Part shown: one piece after another, positions 17,821 to 26,424 of the stretch
How positions within the stretch are numbered: the first letter of the stretch is position 1
Layout: every line of letters starts with the position of its first letter
Origin: Sphingomonadales bacterium
Lineage (GTDB): Bacteria > Pseudomonadota > Alphaproteobacteria > Sphingomonadales > Sphingomonadaceae
Direction: 5' to 3'
NCBI GenBank assembly: GCA_004173185.1
Contig: SEFZ01000002.1
Span: 142,438-206,437 of the forward strand
DNA: 64,000 bases
Notes under the pieces: generated by a model
Databases searched by the model: none
What the model was told of the DNA's origin: nothing
Seen by the model: only the letters and a program-made list of their open reading frames with translations
Position numbers and translations under genes: made by a program

Positions 17821-20103
17821 ATGCGCAAGGGTTTGCTCAAGGTGTCGATGCTGGCGCTTGCTCTGGCCACCCCCGCGCGCGCGCAGCAGGCGCCGCCCAT
17901 GCCTGGCTATCCCGCTGAGCCGCGCGCACCGGCCGGAGCCCCGAATGTACTCGTCATCATGACCGACGATGTCGGCTTCGCGGCGAGCAGCACCTTTGGG
18001 GGCGGCATTCCGACCCCGGCGCTCGACGGCCTTGCTGCTCAGGGTCTGCGCTACAATAATTTCCATACGACTGCGCTTTGCTCGCCAACGCGCGCGGCGC
18101 TGCTGACCGGCCGGAACCATCACGCCGTCGGCTTCGGCGCTGTGGCGGATTTCGCGGTCGGGCAGCCGGGGTACCACTCGATCATGCCCAAAAGCGCCGC
18201 GACGATCGCGCAGGTTCTGCGCTCCAACGGCTACAACAATGCGTTCTTCGGCAAGAACCATAATGTGCCGACGTGGCAGAGCGGACCGATGGGGCCGTTC
18301 GACCAATGGGGCACCGGCCTCGGCTTCGACTATTTCTATGGTTTTCACGGTGGTGCGACCAACCAGTTCGCGCCGGATCTGATCGAAAATACAAAGGCGA
18401 TCGAAGCGCCGCGGGAGCCCGGCTACATTCTTGATCGCGACCTTGCCGATCGAGCAATTTCCTGGCTGCGCATGCAGAGCACACAAGGCGGCGGGAAGCC
18501 GTTCTTCCTATATTATGCGCCCGGCACCGCGCATGCGCCGCTACAGGCACCGCAGGAATGGATCGAGCGGTTCCGGGGGCGGTTCGACGGCGGCTGGGAT
18601 GTGTATCGCGCGGAGACCTTCGCGCGGCAGAAGCGGCTGGGCATCATTCCCAAGAATGCGAAGCTTGCGCCGCTGCCGGCGGGGATCGCGCCATGGGCCA
18701 GCCTCACACCCGATCAAAAGCGCGTCTATGCGCGGTATATGGAGGTCTATGCGGCGGCGCTGGCCTATTGCGACAATCAGGTCGGGCGCATTCTGGATGA
18801 TCTTCGGGCGCGCGGCCAACTCGACAATACGCTGATCATGTTCATCCAGGGCGACAATGGCGCGTCGCCCGAGGGCGGCGAAAATGGCGCGATGAACTAT
18901 AACGGTCGCCTGACGCCCGCGGTCGAGTTTGCGCAGGCGCTTGCCCGCCTCGACGAGATGGGCGGCCCGAACAGTTTTCCCGTGCCGCCCGCCGGGTGGG
19001 CGGTGGCGATGGACACGCCGTTTCCGTATTATAAGGTCGTGGCATCCCGGCTCGGCGGGATCCGCAACGGGATGGTGGTATCCTGGCCCAAGGCGATCCG
19101 GCAGACCGGAATCCGCTCGCAGTTTCTCCACGTTACGGACATTGCCCCCACCATCTACGAGGCAGTGGGAATAATGCCGCCCAAGACGGTGAACGGGGTT
19201 GAGCAGCAGCCAATCGATGGCATCAGCTTCCGCTACAGCTTCGATCAGCCTGCGGCACCGACCCGGCATCGCGCGCAGTATTTCGAGATCCTCGGCAGCG
19301 CGGCGATGTACGAAGACGGTTGGCTCGCGGCGACGCGGATCCAGCCGAGCGACAAGCCCGGACACCTGATCGCGGACATGGAATCGCCGTGGCTGCTCTA
19401 TGATCTCAACACCGATTTTTCGCAGACCACGGATGTCTCGGCCAAATATCCGGAACGGCTGGCGCATCTTCGCGGGCTTTTCGACCGCGAGGCAAAGCGC
19501 AATCACGTTTATCCGATGACGAACAAACCGTTCGATTCGATCCTGCCGGAGAACCGACCGGAACCGGCGAACGAACCGGGCCGCTATGTCTTCTATCCCG
19601 GCGATTGGTTTTATCCCGAAGGGACGTTCCCCAGCATCCTCAATCGCGACTGGACGGTCGAGGCCGATCTCGATGTGCCGGTAAATGGCGGGTCTGGCGC
19701 GTTGGTCACCCAGGGCGGGCAGTTCTCGGGCTGGGGACTGGTGATGCGGCAGGGCATTCCGAACTTTCTCTATCGGCTCAGCGACACGCCCGAGACGCTG
19801 AGCCGATTGACTGCGTCCGCGCCGCTGGCAGCCGGGCCTCACAAGGTAACGATCCGGTTTGCGTCCGACGGGGCAGGGCTAGGCCAGGGCGGTGCTTTGG
19901 TCATGTTGGTTGACGGCAGGGAGGTCGCAAAAACGCATCTGGCTCGGACGGCGTCGTTCAAGTTCGGGCGCGAGGACGCGATGATCGGCCGCGATGCCGG
20001 GACTCCGATTGACGATTATCCGCTGCCCTTCACCTATGACGGAACGCTGCGCTCGGTGACGGTGGAGATCGGGGCGGTGAAGACCGGCAAGGTCAGCAAA
20101 TAA
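17821..20103 (+). CDS. Exported sulfatase (formylglycine type), 3 of 3
   Basis: 760 residues starting at the ATG after GGGAGAGTGCG. Signal peptide with a likely cut at PARA/QQAP, then MTDDVG, CSPTR with Cys87, GDNGAS and a C-terminal beta domain. The core resembles the sulfatase at 13042 (FGKNHN versus FGKHHN, FYGF after a GLGF segment) more than the one at 15366, so these two probably arose by duplication. Divergent from the two-sulfatase operon. Its 3' end overlaps the convergent TetR gene by 11 bases. All three sulfatases should depend on the formylglycine-generating enzyme at 20878. Confidence 0.92.
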   Translation: MRKGLLKVSMLALALATPARAQQAPPMPGYPAEPRAPAGAPNVLVIMTDDVGFAASSTFGGGIPTPALDGLAAQGLRYNNFHTTALCSPTRAALLTGRNHHAVGFGAVADFAVGQPGYHSIMPKSAATIAQVLRSNGYNNAFFGKNHNVPTWQSGPMGPFDQWGTGLGFDYFYGFHGGATNQFAPDLIENTKAIEAPREPGYILDRDLADRAISWLRMQSTQGGGKPFFLYYAPGTAHAPLQAPQEWIERFRGRFDGGWDVYRAETFARQKRLGIIPKNAKLAPLPAGIAPWASLTPDQKRVYARYMEVYAAALAYCDNQVGRILDDLRARGQLDNTLIMFIQGDNGASPEGGENGAMNYNGRLTPAVEFAQALARLDEMGGPNSFPVPPAGWAVAMDTPFPYYKVVASRLGGIRNGMVVSWPKAIRQTGIRSQFLHVTDIAPTIYEAVGIMPPKTVNGVEQQPIDGISFRYSFDQPAAPTRHRAQYFEILGSAAMYEDGWLAATRIQPSDKPGHLIADMESPWLLYDLNTDFSQTTDVSAKYPERLAHLRGLFDREAKRNHVYPMTNKPFDSILPENRPEPANEPGRYVFYPGDWFYPEGTFPSILNRDWTVEADLDVPVNGGSGALVTQGGQFSGWGLVMRQGIPNFLYRLSDTPETLSRLTASAPLAAGPHKVTIRFASDGAGLGQGGALVMLVDGREVAKTHLARTASFKFGREDAMIGRDAGTPIDDYPLPFTYDGTLRSVTVEIGAVKTGKVSK

Positions 20104-20761
20104 GCGAAGCGGCGGTCATCCGGATCGCGTCGGCAAGCCAGACCTCAATCGGGGCTACCTGCTGCCCGGCTGCGATCTGATTTTCGCGATCAACGAGCGT
20201 GCCCGGCACCATCCATGCCGCGACGGAGCGGCGGACCTGCGCCTGATGCGCCGGCAGGTGCGCGATCTTCTCGTTTGTCAGACGCCAAAGCTCGATCGTC
20301 GCGTTGCCGGGTTCGTCTAGGCCCAGCGCTAGGGGTATATCCGACCATGGCTCAAGGCGTGTCAGCAGGTGAAACAACAGCCGTGCAAACCAGGTCTCGC
20401 CATTGGGGCCGATCTGCTCCGCGATCGGCGCAAACTGGATCTCCAGCAAAACAGGCAGCTCAAGGGCGATGCCACGTTCAATTGCCGTGTCGATCAGTTG
20501 CTGGCGGCGGCGGTTCAATTCGCTGCGTCGCGTGCGCAGGATTGCTTCGAGGAAGCCTGCTTTGTCCTTGAAATGATATTGGATCGCATATTTGTTGCGA
20601 TTGCCTGCGTCGCTCGCGACGGACTGGAGCGACACGCCGTCAAAGCCTTGCAGCGCGAAGGCGCGTTCGCCGGCCGCGAGCAACAACAGCTTCTGACGGC
20701 TGCCTTGCAACGCCATCATCGTAACCGGCTGCAAGGTGTCGATAACACGGAAATCGCTCAT
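20093..20761 (-). CDS. TetR-family transcriptional regulator
   Basis: 222 residues from the ATG giving MSDFRVIDTLQ; an upstream in-frame extension is basic and low-complexity and is not favoured. The helix-turn-helix lies near residues 20-65, with AGERAFALQGFDGVSLQSVASDAG and then YHFKDKAGFLEAIL, the usual TetR pattern, written here as two parts. The C-terminal ligand domain is not assignable. It is convergent with sulfatase 3 and divergent, by 116 bases, from the formylglycine-generating enzyme gene, so it is the natural candidate regulator of sulfatase production. Confidence 0.85.
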   Translation of the reverse strand: MSDFRVIDTLQPVTMMALQGSRQKLLLLAAGERAFALQGFDGVSLQSVASDAGNRNKYAIQYHFKDKAGFLEAILRTRRSELNRRRQQLIDTAIERGIALELPVLLEIQFAPIAEQIGPNGETWFARLLFHLLTRLEPWSDIPLALGLDEPGNATIELWRLTNEKIAHLPAHQAQVRRSVAAWMVPGTLVDRENQIAAGQQVAPIEVWLADAIRMTAASLIC

Positions 20762-20877
20762 GCGAATGGACCTAGCGGAGCTTCGCGCCGCCGCCCAGCT
20801 TTTGGCGCATCGCGTTTTTCGGCCGGCCTTGATGCTGCGCTTGACCGGAGCGGCCTTACGCTTAAGTCCTTGCACTT

Positions 20878-21798
20878 ATGAGTGACATGATAGCGATATC
20901 CGGCGGCGAATTCCTGATGGGATCTGACCGACATTATCCAGAGGAAGCACCCGCGGCACGGGTACGCGTCGAGGGGTTCAGGATTGATCGCACGCCGGTC
21001 ACCAATCGCGATTTCGCGGCGTTTGTAGTGGCGACGGGTCACGTTACACTCGCCGAAATCGCGCCCAGCGCACAGGATTACCCCGGCGCGCTGCCCGAGA
21101 TGCTCAAGGCCGGGTCGCTGCTGTTTCGCAAGCCTTCCGCCGCCGTGCCGATGGATCATTGGGGGGCGTGGTGGACCTTTGAGTTTGGCGCGGACTGGCG
21201 GCATCCGGCTGGACCGGACAGCTCGATCGAGGGGCTGGAGGACCATCCAATAGTCCATGTGGCGCTCGCCGATGCCGAGGCATATGCGGCCTGGGCCGGC
21301 AAGACCCTGCCCACCGAAGCGCAATGGGAATTCGCTGCGCGCGGCGGGCTCGACGATGCCGATTATGCCTGGGGCGACGTGCTGATGCCGGACAACCGGG
21401 CGCTCGCCAATTTCTGGCAGGGCGCATTCCCACACGAAAATCTGCTTGAAGACGGCTTCGAAGGAACCTCTCCGGTCGGCGCATTCCCGCCCAACGGGTT
21501 TGGGCTGTGCGATATGATCGGCAACGTCTGGGAATGGACTGCTGACTGGTACGCGCCGCGCCACATGCTGGTCCCGGCCAAGGCATGCTGCATCCCCGAT
21601 AATCCGCGCGGCGCACGGGCCGACCAGAGCCATGACCCCTGCGATCCCGCCAACCCTATCCCGCGCAAGGTATTGAAGGGCGGATCGCATCTCTGTGCGC
21701 CGAATTATTGCCAGCGCTATCGCCCCGCTGCGCGCTATCCGCAGCCGCTCGACACATCGACCAGCCATGTCGGATTCCGCTGCGTCGCGCCCTTGTGA
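20878..21798 (+). CDS. Formylglycine-generating enzyme (sulfatase activator, SUMF1 family)
   Basis: 306 residues, no signal peptide. Opens with GGEFLMGSDRHYPEEAPA, continues with RTPVTNRDF, LPTEAQWEFAARGG and NVWEWTADWY, all standard for the FGE-sulfatase domain. The copper-binding cysteine pair is present as SHLC (Cys273) and NYC (Cys278), five residues apart as in Streptomyces FGE, so this is a catalytic FGE rather than one of the many redox-inactive relatives. It oxidises the Cys of CxPxR in unfolded sulfatases in the cytosol, using O2 and Cu(I), before their export. Its position beside three sulfatases strongly supports the role. Confidence 0.93.
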   Translation: MSDMIAISGGEFLMGSDRHYPEEAPAARVRVEGFRIDRTPVTNRDFAAFVVATGHVTLAEIAPSAQDYPGALPEMLKAGSLLFRKPSAAVPMDHWGAWWTFEFGADWRHPAGPDSSIEGLEDHPIVHVALADAEAYAAWAGKTLPTEAQWEFAARGGLDDADYAWGDVLMPDNRALANFWQGAFPHENLLEDGFEGTSPVGAFPPNGFGLCDMIGNVWEWTADWYAPRHMLVPAKACCIPDNPRGARADQSHDPCDPANPIPRKVLKGGSHLCAPNYCQRYRPAARYPQPLDTSTSHVGFRCVAPL

Positions 21799-21839
21799 TC
21801 AAAGACGCAGGCATGGCTCCGCACGGGTGCTGAACGAGG

Positions 21840-22832
21840 CTAGTCCGCCGACTTAAGCCCCGCGTCAGAAACCGCAGGCCAGAACTCCTCACGAGAGCAG
21901 GTGACGAACGCGCCCGCCAGCGCCCGACGCCATTCCAGCACGCTGCCGAAATCGTCGCGCCAAGCCATCAGTCGGCGGGTGCGGTGGTTGAGGGCATATT
22001 CGCGGCTGAAGCCAATCGCACCATGCACCTGATGGCCGATGGTGATGGCAGCGTCGGCCGCATCGCCAAGGCGCGATCGGGCGGCGGCGATCATCGTGTC
22101 GCTCAGGCTCTCGGCGGCGGCTTCGGTAAGAACCGTCGAGGCGAGCAGATGCGCGGCCAGCTCTGCCAACATTTGCTGGATCACCTGGAATTTCGAGATT
22201 TCGCGACCGAACTGCTTGCGCTCACCGGCATAATCGATGCTGCGCACAAGCGTCCATTCGACTGCGCCAAGGATATGACCCGCGCGCAGGATCGCGGCGG
22301 TGCGCTTCGCGCTGCTGGTATCGAACGGCGTTACGCTGCAATTCGGCCCGTCCGTCAACGTGTCGCGCGGTTCGTCTGCCGCGTCTAGGCCCGGTGTGAC
22401 GGTCCAGTCAGATGATGCGGTAAGGCACAGGCCAGTGGGTGTCACGATCAGGACATGATCGGCGACGCCGCCCCACGCCACGTCATGCAGCGCGGTAGCG
22501 TTATCGTCGGCGAAAGCGAGGGCGATGGTGCCTTCGACCGGATCGAGCCCTGCCTTGGCGAGCAAGGCATTGCCGAGAATGGTTTCGAGGATCGGGCCGG
22601 GCGCGGCCGCAGTTCCCATCGCGCGCAGGATCGCCACGGCATCCCCGACGCTGGCACCGATGCCGCCCGATTCCTCGGGCACGAGCATCAGCGTAACGCC
22701 ATTTTCCGCCAAAGCCGCGTAGAGCGCAGCCGGTAGTTCGCGGCGCTCGGTTGCTTCGATATGATTATGGGTCAGCGTATCGGCGAGAATCCGCTCAACG
22801 GTCTCGCGGAAGAAGGTGCGATTCTCACTCAT
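21840..22832 (-). CDS. Acyl-CoA dehydrogenase, small/partner subunit (split pair 1)
   Basis: 330 residues, shorter than a typical 380-residue ACAD. The N-terminal helical domain, a reduced middle beta domain and a C-terminal helix bundle (REISKFQVIQQMLAELAAH, VHGAIGFSREY) are visible. It overlaps the larger subunit gene by ATGA. Paired genes of this kind encode alpha2-beta2 ACADs, in which one subunit carries the catalytic base and the other mainly holds FAD; this arrangement is known from steroid side-chain oxidation. The catalytic Glu of stand-alone ACADs is not obvious here, fitting a partner role. Confidence 0.82.
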   Translation of the reverse strand: MSENRTFFRETVERILADTLTHNHIEATERRELPAALYAALAENGVTLMLVPEESGGIGASVGDAVAILRAMGTAAAPGPILETILGNALLAKAGLDPVEGTIALAFADDNATALHDVAWGGVADHVLIVTPTGLCLTASSDWTVTPGLDAADEPRDTLTDGPNCSVTPFDTSSAKRTAAILRAGHILGAVEWTLVRSIDYAGERKQFGREISKFQVIQQMLAELAAHLLASTVLTEAAAESLSDTMIAAARSRLGDAADAAITIGHQVHGAIGFSREYALNHRTRRLMAWRDDFGSVLEWRRALAGAFVTCSREEFWPAVSDAGLKSAD

Positions 22833-23989
22833 CGAAGGCCGATTCCCCGGGCGATAATCCCGCGTAATATTTCATTGGTGCCGCCACGGATGGTGAAGGC
22901 GGGCGCATAGACCTGCGCATGGGCGAGCAGGGCCTTGAGGCGCAGGTTGCGGCCGTTCGCGGTCAGGTCTTCCGAGCTGACGACGTTACGGACCACACGG
23001 ACCGCTTCCTGCTCGAACTTGGTGCCGAGGTCCTTGACGATCGACGCCTCCAGATTGGGCGAGAGGCCGCGCTGGATCATGCTGGCGACCGACATGGATA
23101 ATTGCCGCAGCGCCAGCAGATGCGACAGCAGCCGGCCCAGTTCCTCCAGGCTCGACGGCCGGGCATCGGCGCCGAGCACGTCGATCAATTCGCTGATCAG
23201 GCGGAAGCTGGAGAGCCAGCGCTCGGGGCCGGACCGCTCATAAGCCAGCTCGGCGGAGACCTGGTTCCAGCCATTGCCTTCCTTGCCGATCAACGCGTCA
23301 TCGGTGACGAAAACGTCTTCGAACAGCACTTCGTTAAAGTCATGCTCGCCGGCCATCGAGATGATCGGGCTGACCGTGACGCCGGGCGAAGTGAGGTCGA
23401 CAATCAACTGGCTGAAGCCGGCGTGGCGCGATCCCTCTACGGTCGAGGTGCGGACCAGCGCGATGATGTAATGAACGCGGTGCGCGTTGGTCGTCCAGAT
23501 CTTGCGACCGTTTATGCGCCAGCCGCCTTCGACCTTTTCGGCCTTTGCCTTGAGCGAGGCGAGATCCGATCCAGCCTCCGGCTCGCTCATCCCGATGCAG
23601 AAATAACAGTCACCGGCGGCGATCTTGGGAAGGTAAAACTGCTTCTGCTGCTCGCTGCCGAATTTAAGCAAAACCGGGCCCGATTGGCGATCCGCGACCC
23701 AATGCGCGCCGACGGGCAGGGCGGCCGCGAGCAATTCTTCGGTCACGACATAGCGTTCGAGCGCAGTGCGCGCCTGACCGCCATATTCCTTCGGCCAGGT
23801 GATGCCGATCCAGCCCTTCGCGGCGATGCGCTTGGTAGTGGCGACGTCGAAACCCAGCCCGATCTTCTCAGGCGGCGGCAGATGCCCGGCAGCACGCTCC
23901 TCCGCGATGAAGGCGCGGACTTCGTGGCGCAGCGTCTCCGCCGATTCCGGCAGGTCTGGTAGGTCGAGATGCAGGGTGGTGGCGGACAT
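22829..23989 (-). CDS. Acyl-CoA dehydrogenase, large subunit (split pair 1)
   Basis: 386 residues. N-terminal WPKEYGG, FAD/substrate motif MSEPEAGSDLASL, NGRKIWTTNAH and the C-terminal RGGTNEILRGIIAR are all intact. The segment AYERSGPERW carries the Glu expected to act as base in this subclass. It introduces a 2,3-double bond into an acyl-CoA in the cytosol, passing electrons to ETF. It lies four bases downstream of the SDR at 23994 and overlaps the partner subunit, forming one long minus-strand operon reaching back to 27140. Confidence 0.9.
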   Translation of the reverse strand: MSATTLHLDLPDLPESAETLRHEVRAFIAEERAAGHLPPPEKIGLGFDVATTKRIAAKGWIGITWPKEYGGQARTALERYVVTEELLAAALPVGAHWVADRQSGPVLLKFGSEQQKQFYLPKIAAGDCYFCIGMSEPEAGSDLASLKAKAEKVEGGWRINGRKIWTTNAHRVHYIIALVRTSTVEGSRHAGFSQLIVDLTSPGVTVSPIISMAGEHDFNEVLFEDVFVTDDALIGKEGNGWNQVSAELAYERSGPERWLSSFRLISELIDVLGADARPSSLEELGRLLSHLLALRQLSMSVASMIQRGLSPNLEASIVKDLGTKFEQEAVRVVRNVVSSEDLTANGRNLRLKALLAHAQVYAPAFTIRGGTNEILRGIIARGIGLR

Positions 23990-23993
23990 GATG

Positions 23994-24767
23994 TCAGGCA
24001 GTGATGTGCGAGCCGCCGTTCACCGACAGATGCTGTCCGGTGATGAACGTGGCGGCCGGGGACAGCAGGAAAGCGATCGAGTTTGCTGCCTCTTCCTTGG
24101 TCAAGAAGCGCCCGAGCGGGATATTGGCGAGATATCTGTCGCGGAATTTCTCGCTCCGCGCGACTTCGGTCATCTCGGTTTCAACAACGCCATACGCGAC
24201 GCTGTTCACACGAATGCCATAGCGGCCCCATTCGCGTGCTGCGCTCATCGTGAGGCCCAGCACGCCGGATTTGGCGGCACCATAGTTGATCTGTCCGACC
24301 GTGCCCTTGCGGCCCGCATCGGAGGAGATGTTTACGATCGCGCCGGGATCAGCCTCGCCACCCTTGGCGCGCGCCATCATGTCGTTGCCGACGGCTTGGA
24401 GCATGTTGAACGCGCCCGTCAGGTTGACGTCGATCACTGCCTGCCATTCCTCCGCGGACATCTTGTGGATCATCGCCGTGCGCGTGATGCCGGCATTGTT
24501 GACGAGGCCATGGACGCCGCCGAACCGCGCGGCGCTATCCGCCACTGCCTGCGCGACGAAATCGCGATCGGTCACGCTGCCGGCGATCGCCATCGTCCGC
24601 GCGGGGTCCATCTCGGCGAGCGCGGCCTCTAGCTGTTCTTCGCTGCGATCGAGCAACGTCACATTCGCATCAAGCGCGGCGAGCAGCTTTGCGGTGGCGA
24701 GCCCGATGCCCTGCGCCGCGCCTGTCACCAGGATGTTGCGGCCGGCAAGATTCATTGGATTGGTCAC
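23994..24767 (-). CDS. SDR oxidoreductase (3-oxoacyl reductase / hydroxyacyl dehydrogenase-like)
   Basis: 257 residues; TGAAQGIG, NNAG and catalytic YGAAK are intact and the C-terminus has HLSVNGG. Resembles FabG-type SDRs. It lies four bases upstream of the ACAD pair, with a 107-base gap to the SDR before it, so it may have its own promoter. The context fits oxidation or reduction of a beta-hydroxy/beta-keto thioester or ring alcohol. An Asp (LLDRSEE) after strand 2 suggests NAD(H). Specific substrate unknown. Confidence 0.87.
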   Translation of the reverse strand: MTNPMNLAGRNILVTGAAQGIGLATAKLLAALDANVTLLDRSEEQLEAALAEMDPARTMAIAGSVTDRDFVAQAVADSAARFGGVHGLVNNAGITRTAMIHKMSAEEWQAVIDVNLTGAFNMLQAVGNDMMARAKGGEADPGAIVNISSDAGRKGTVGQINYGAAKSGVLGLTMSAAREWGRYGIRVNSVAYGVVETEMTEVARSEKFRDRYLANIPLGRFLTKEEAANSIAFLLSPAATFITGQHLSVNGGSHITA

Positions 24768-24874
24768 GCGAGGCTCCGATTGCTGTATTCGATACTGCGG
24801 TACGCTTGGGTTTCGTGTGGGGGCAATGTGACGGGCCTATCCATCACGAGGGTGCTGAAAGCGCGCTGGAATGT

Positions 24875-25630
24875 TCAGCCGGGCAGCGCCGCGCCGCCAT
24901 TCACGCGCAGGATCTGGCCGGTGACGAACTTGCTGGCGTCGCTGGCGAGATAAAGCATGGCGTGCGCGATGTCGGCGGGCTCGCCCACCGCCCCGATCGG
25001 CGATCGTGCCGCGTTGCGGGCGATACTGGCCTCAAGCTGCTCGGGCGACAGGCGGTTCGTGCCGGTCAGCGGCGTCAGGACAAAGCCGGGGGCGACGGCA
25101 TTGACCCGGATCCTTTGCGGGCCGAGTTCGAGCGCGAGGGTGCGGGTCAGCATGTTCACGGCGGCCTTGGTCATCGCGTAGACCGAGAGCCCCGCCATCG
25201 GATCGTCGGCGGCGTTGGAGGAAACGTTGATGATCGTGCCGCCGCGGCCAGCCATCGCGCGCGCCGCCGCGGCGCAGCCCCAATAGACTGCATCCATGTT
25301 GATCCGGGTAATCCGATCATAGGAGTCGGGCGTGGCATCGACCAGATCGAACAGCGCGCCGACGCCCGCAACATTGGCCCAGATGTCGATCGGCGCGATG
25401 GCGCGGGCGAAGTCGGCGAGGCGCTGAATGGCGGCGGGATTGGAGAGATCGGCGGCAAAGGCCTGACCCTGAATGTCCTTCGCTGCGGCGGCCAGCGCCA
25501 AACCATCGATATCGGCCATCACAACCCGCGCGCCCGCCGCAGCATAAAAGCGAGCGGTCTCCAGCCCGATGCCCGAAGCCGCCCCGGTCACGACCGCGAG
25601 GCGGCCGTCGAGCCGGTAGGCCTGCATCAT
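24875..25630 (-). CDS. SDR oxidoreductase
   Basis: 251 residues, classical SDR with TGAASGIG, the active Tyr/Lys in YAMTK and ILRVNGG near the C-terminus. In the beta-4 region NVAG replaces the usual NNAG. ADID after strand 2 points to NAD(H). Its start overlaps the stop of the crotonase gene by ATGA, so the two are translationally coupled. Likely partner reactions are hydration by the crotonase and oxidation of the resulting alcohol, but the substrate cannot be read from sequence. Confidence 0.87.
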   Translation of the reverse strand: MMQAYRLDGRLAVVTGAASGIGLETARFYAAAGARVVMADIDGLALAAAAKDIQGQAFAADLSNPAAIQRLADFARAIAPIDIWANVAGVGALFDLVDATPDSYDRITRINMDAVYWGCAAAARAMAGRGGTIINVSSNAADDPMAGLSVYAMTKAAVNMLTRTLALELGPQRIRVNAVAPGFVLTPLTGTNRLSPEQLEASIARNAARSPIGAVGEPADIAHAMLYLASDASKFVTGQILRVNGGAALPG

Positions 25631-26424
25631 TTGCCCTTATATTCCGGTTTGCGCTTCTCGATCACGGCGGCGACGGCTTCATGCTGGTCGTCGGTCTGCT
25701 GGACGATGGCTTGCATGCCTGCGGCGATCTCCAGCGAGGCTCCCAGATCGAGACGCGCGGATTCGCGCAGCAGCCGGGTGTTGAGGCGGATCGAATGCGG
25801 CGGGTGGCGCGTGATCCGCGCGGCCAGCGCTTTCGCTTCGTCGATCAGATTGTCGGACGGGACCACGCGCGAGACGAGGCCAATCTCCAAAGCGCGGGCC
25901 GCGGTGATCGTATCGCCGGTCAGCGCCATCTCGGCCGCGGCGGAGGTGCCGATCGCGCGGTTGAGGAACCACGCACCGCCGGCGGCGGAGGTCAGGCCCA
26001 GCTTGATGAAGCTCTCGGCGAATTTCGCCGTGTCTGCGGCAATGCGGATCGTGCACATCGTCGCGAAATCCATACCCGCGCCCATCGCCGCGCCGTTGAC
26101 CGCTGCGATCGCAGGCACTTCGAGATCGTACAGTGCCCGGGCAATCGTCTGGACCCCGTTTTGATAGGTGCGGCGGATTTCGGCGGCGTTGCCCGAGAAG
26201 TGATTGGTGCGGGCATACATGTCCTTGATGTTCCCACCGGCGCAGAACACCTCGCCCGCGCCCGTCAGGATCACGCAGCCAACCGACATGTCTGCGTTGA
26301 TCGCGTTGCAGGCGGCGACGATCTGTTCGGTCAGCGCGGGGCTGAGCGCATTGCGTGTCGCGGGATCGTCGATCGTCAGCGTGACGACTGCGCCGTCGCG
26401 GCTGACCTTGAGTACTTCGCTCAT
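25627..26424 (-). CDS. Crotonase-family enzyme, PaaG-like isomerase type
   Basis: 265 residues from the ATG that overlaps the preceding SDR stop (ATGA). The oxyanion-hole segments GGNIKDM and NGAAMGAGMDFA are present. Where hydratases have the first catalytic Glu this protein has Asp in GAGMDFA, and the second Glu position reads FIKLGLTSAAGG; this pattern, and the C-terminal KRKPEYKGK, match PaaG-type isomerases rather than ordinary enoyl-CoA hydratases. It probably shifts a double bond or isomerises a cyclic enoyl-CoA in the cytosol. Confidence 0.83.
   Translation of the reverse strand: MSEVLKVSRDGAVVTLTIDDPATRNALSPALTEQIVAACNAINADMSVGCVILTGAGEVFCAGGNIKDMYARTNHFSGNAAEIRRTYQNGVQTIARALYDLEVPAIAAVNGAAMGAGMDFATMCTIRIAADTAKFAESFIKLGLTSAAGGAWFLNRAIGTSAAAEMALTGDTITAARALEIGLVSRVVPSDNLIDEAKALAARITRHPPHSIRLNTRLLRESARLDLGASLEIAAGMQAIVQQTDDQHEAVAAVIEKRKPEYKGK

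Noticed and set aside
13042..20103. Alkylsulfatase (metallo-beta-lactamase) or phosphatase/phosphonate hydrolase identity of the three exported hydrolases
   Set aside because: The CSPTR/CSPSR motifs, the DD metal pair and the adjacent FGE are specific for formylglycine sulfatases.
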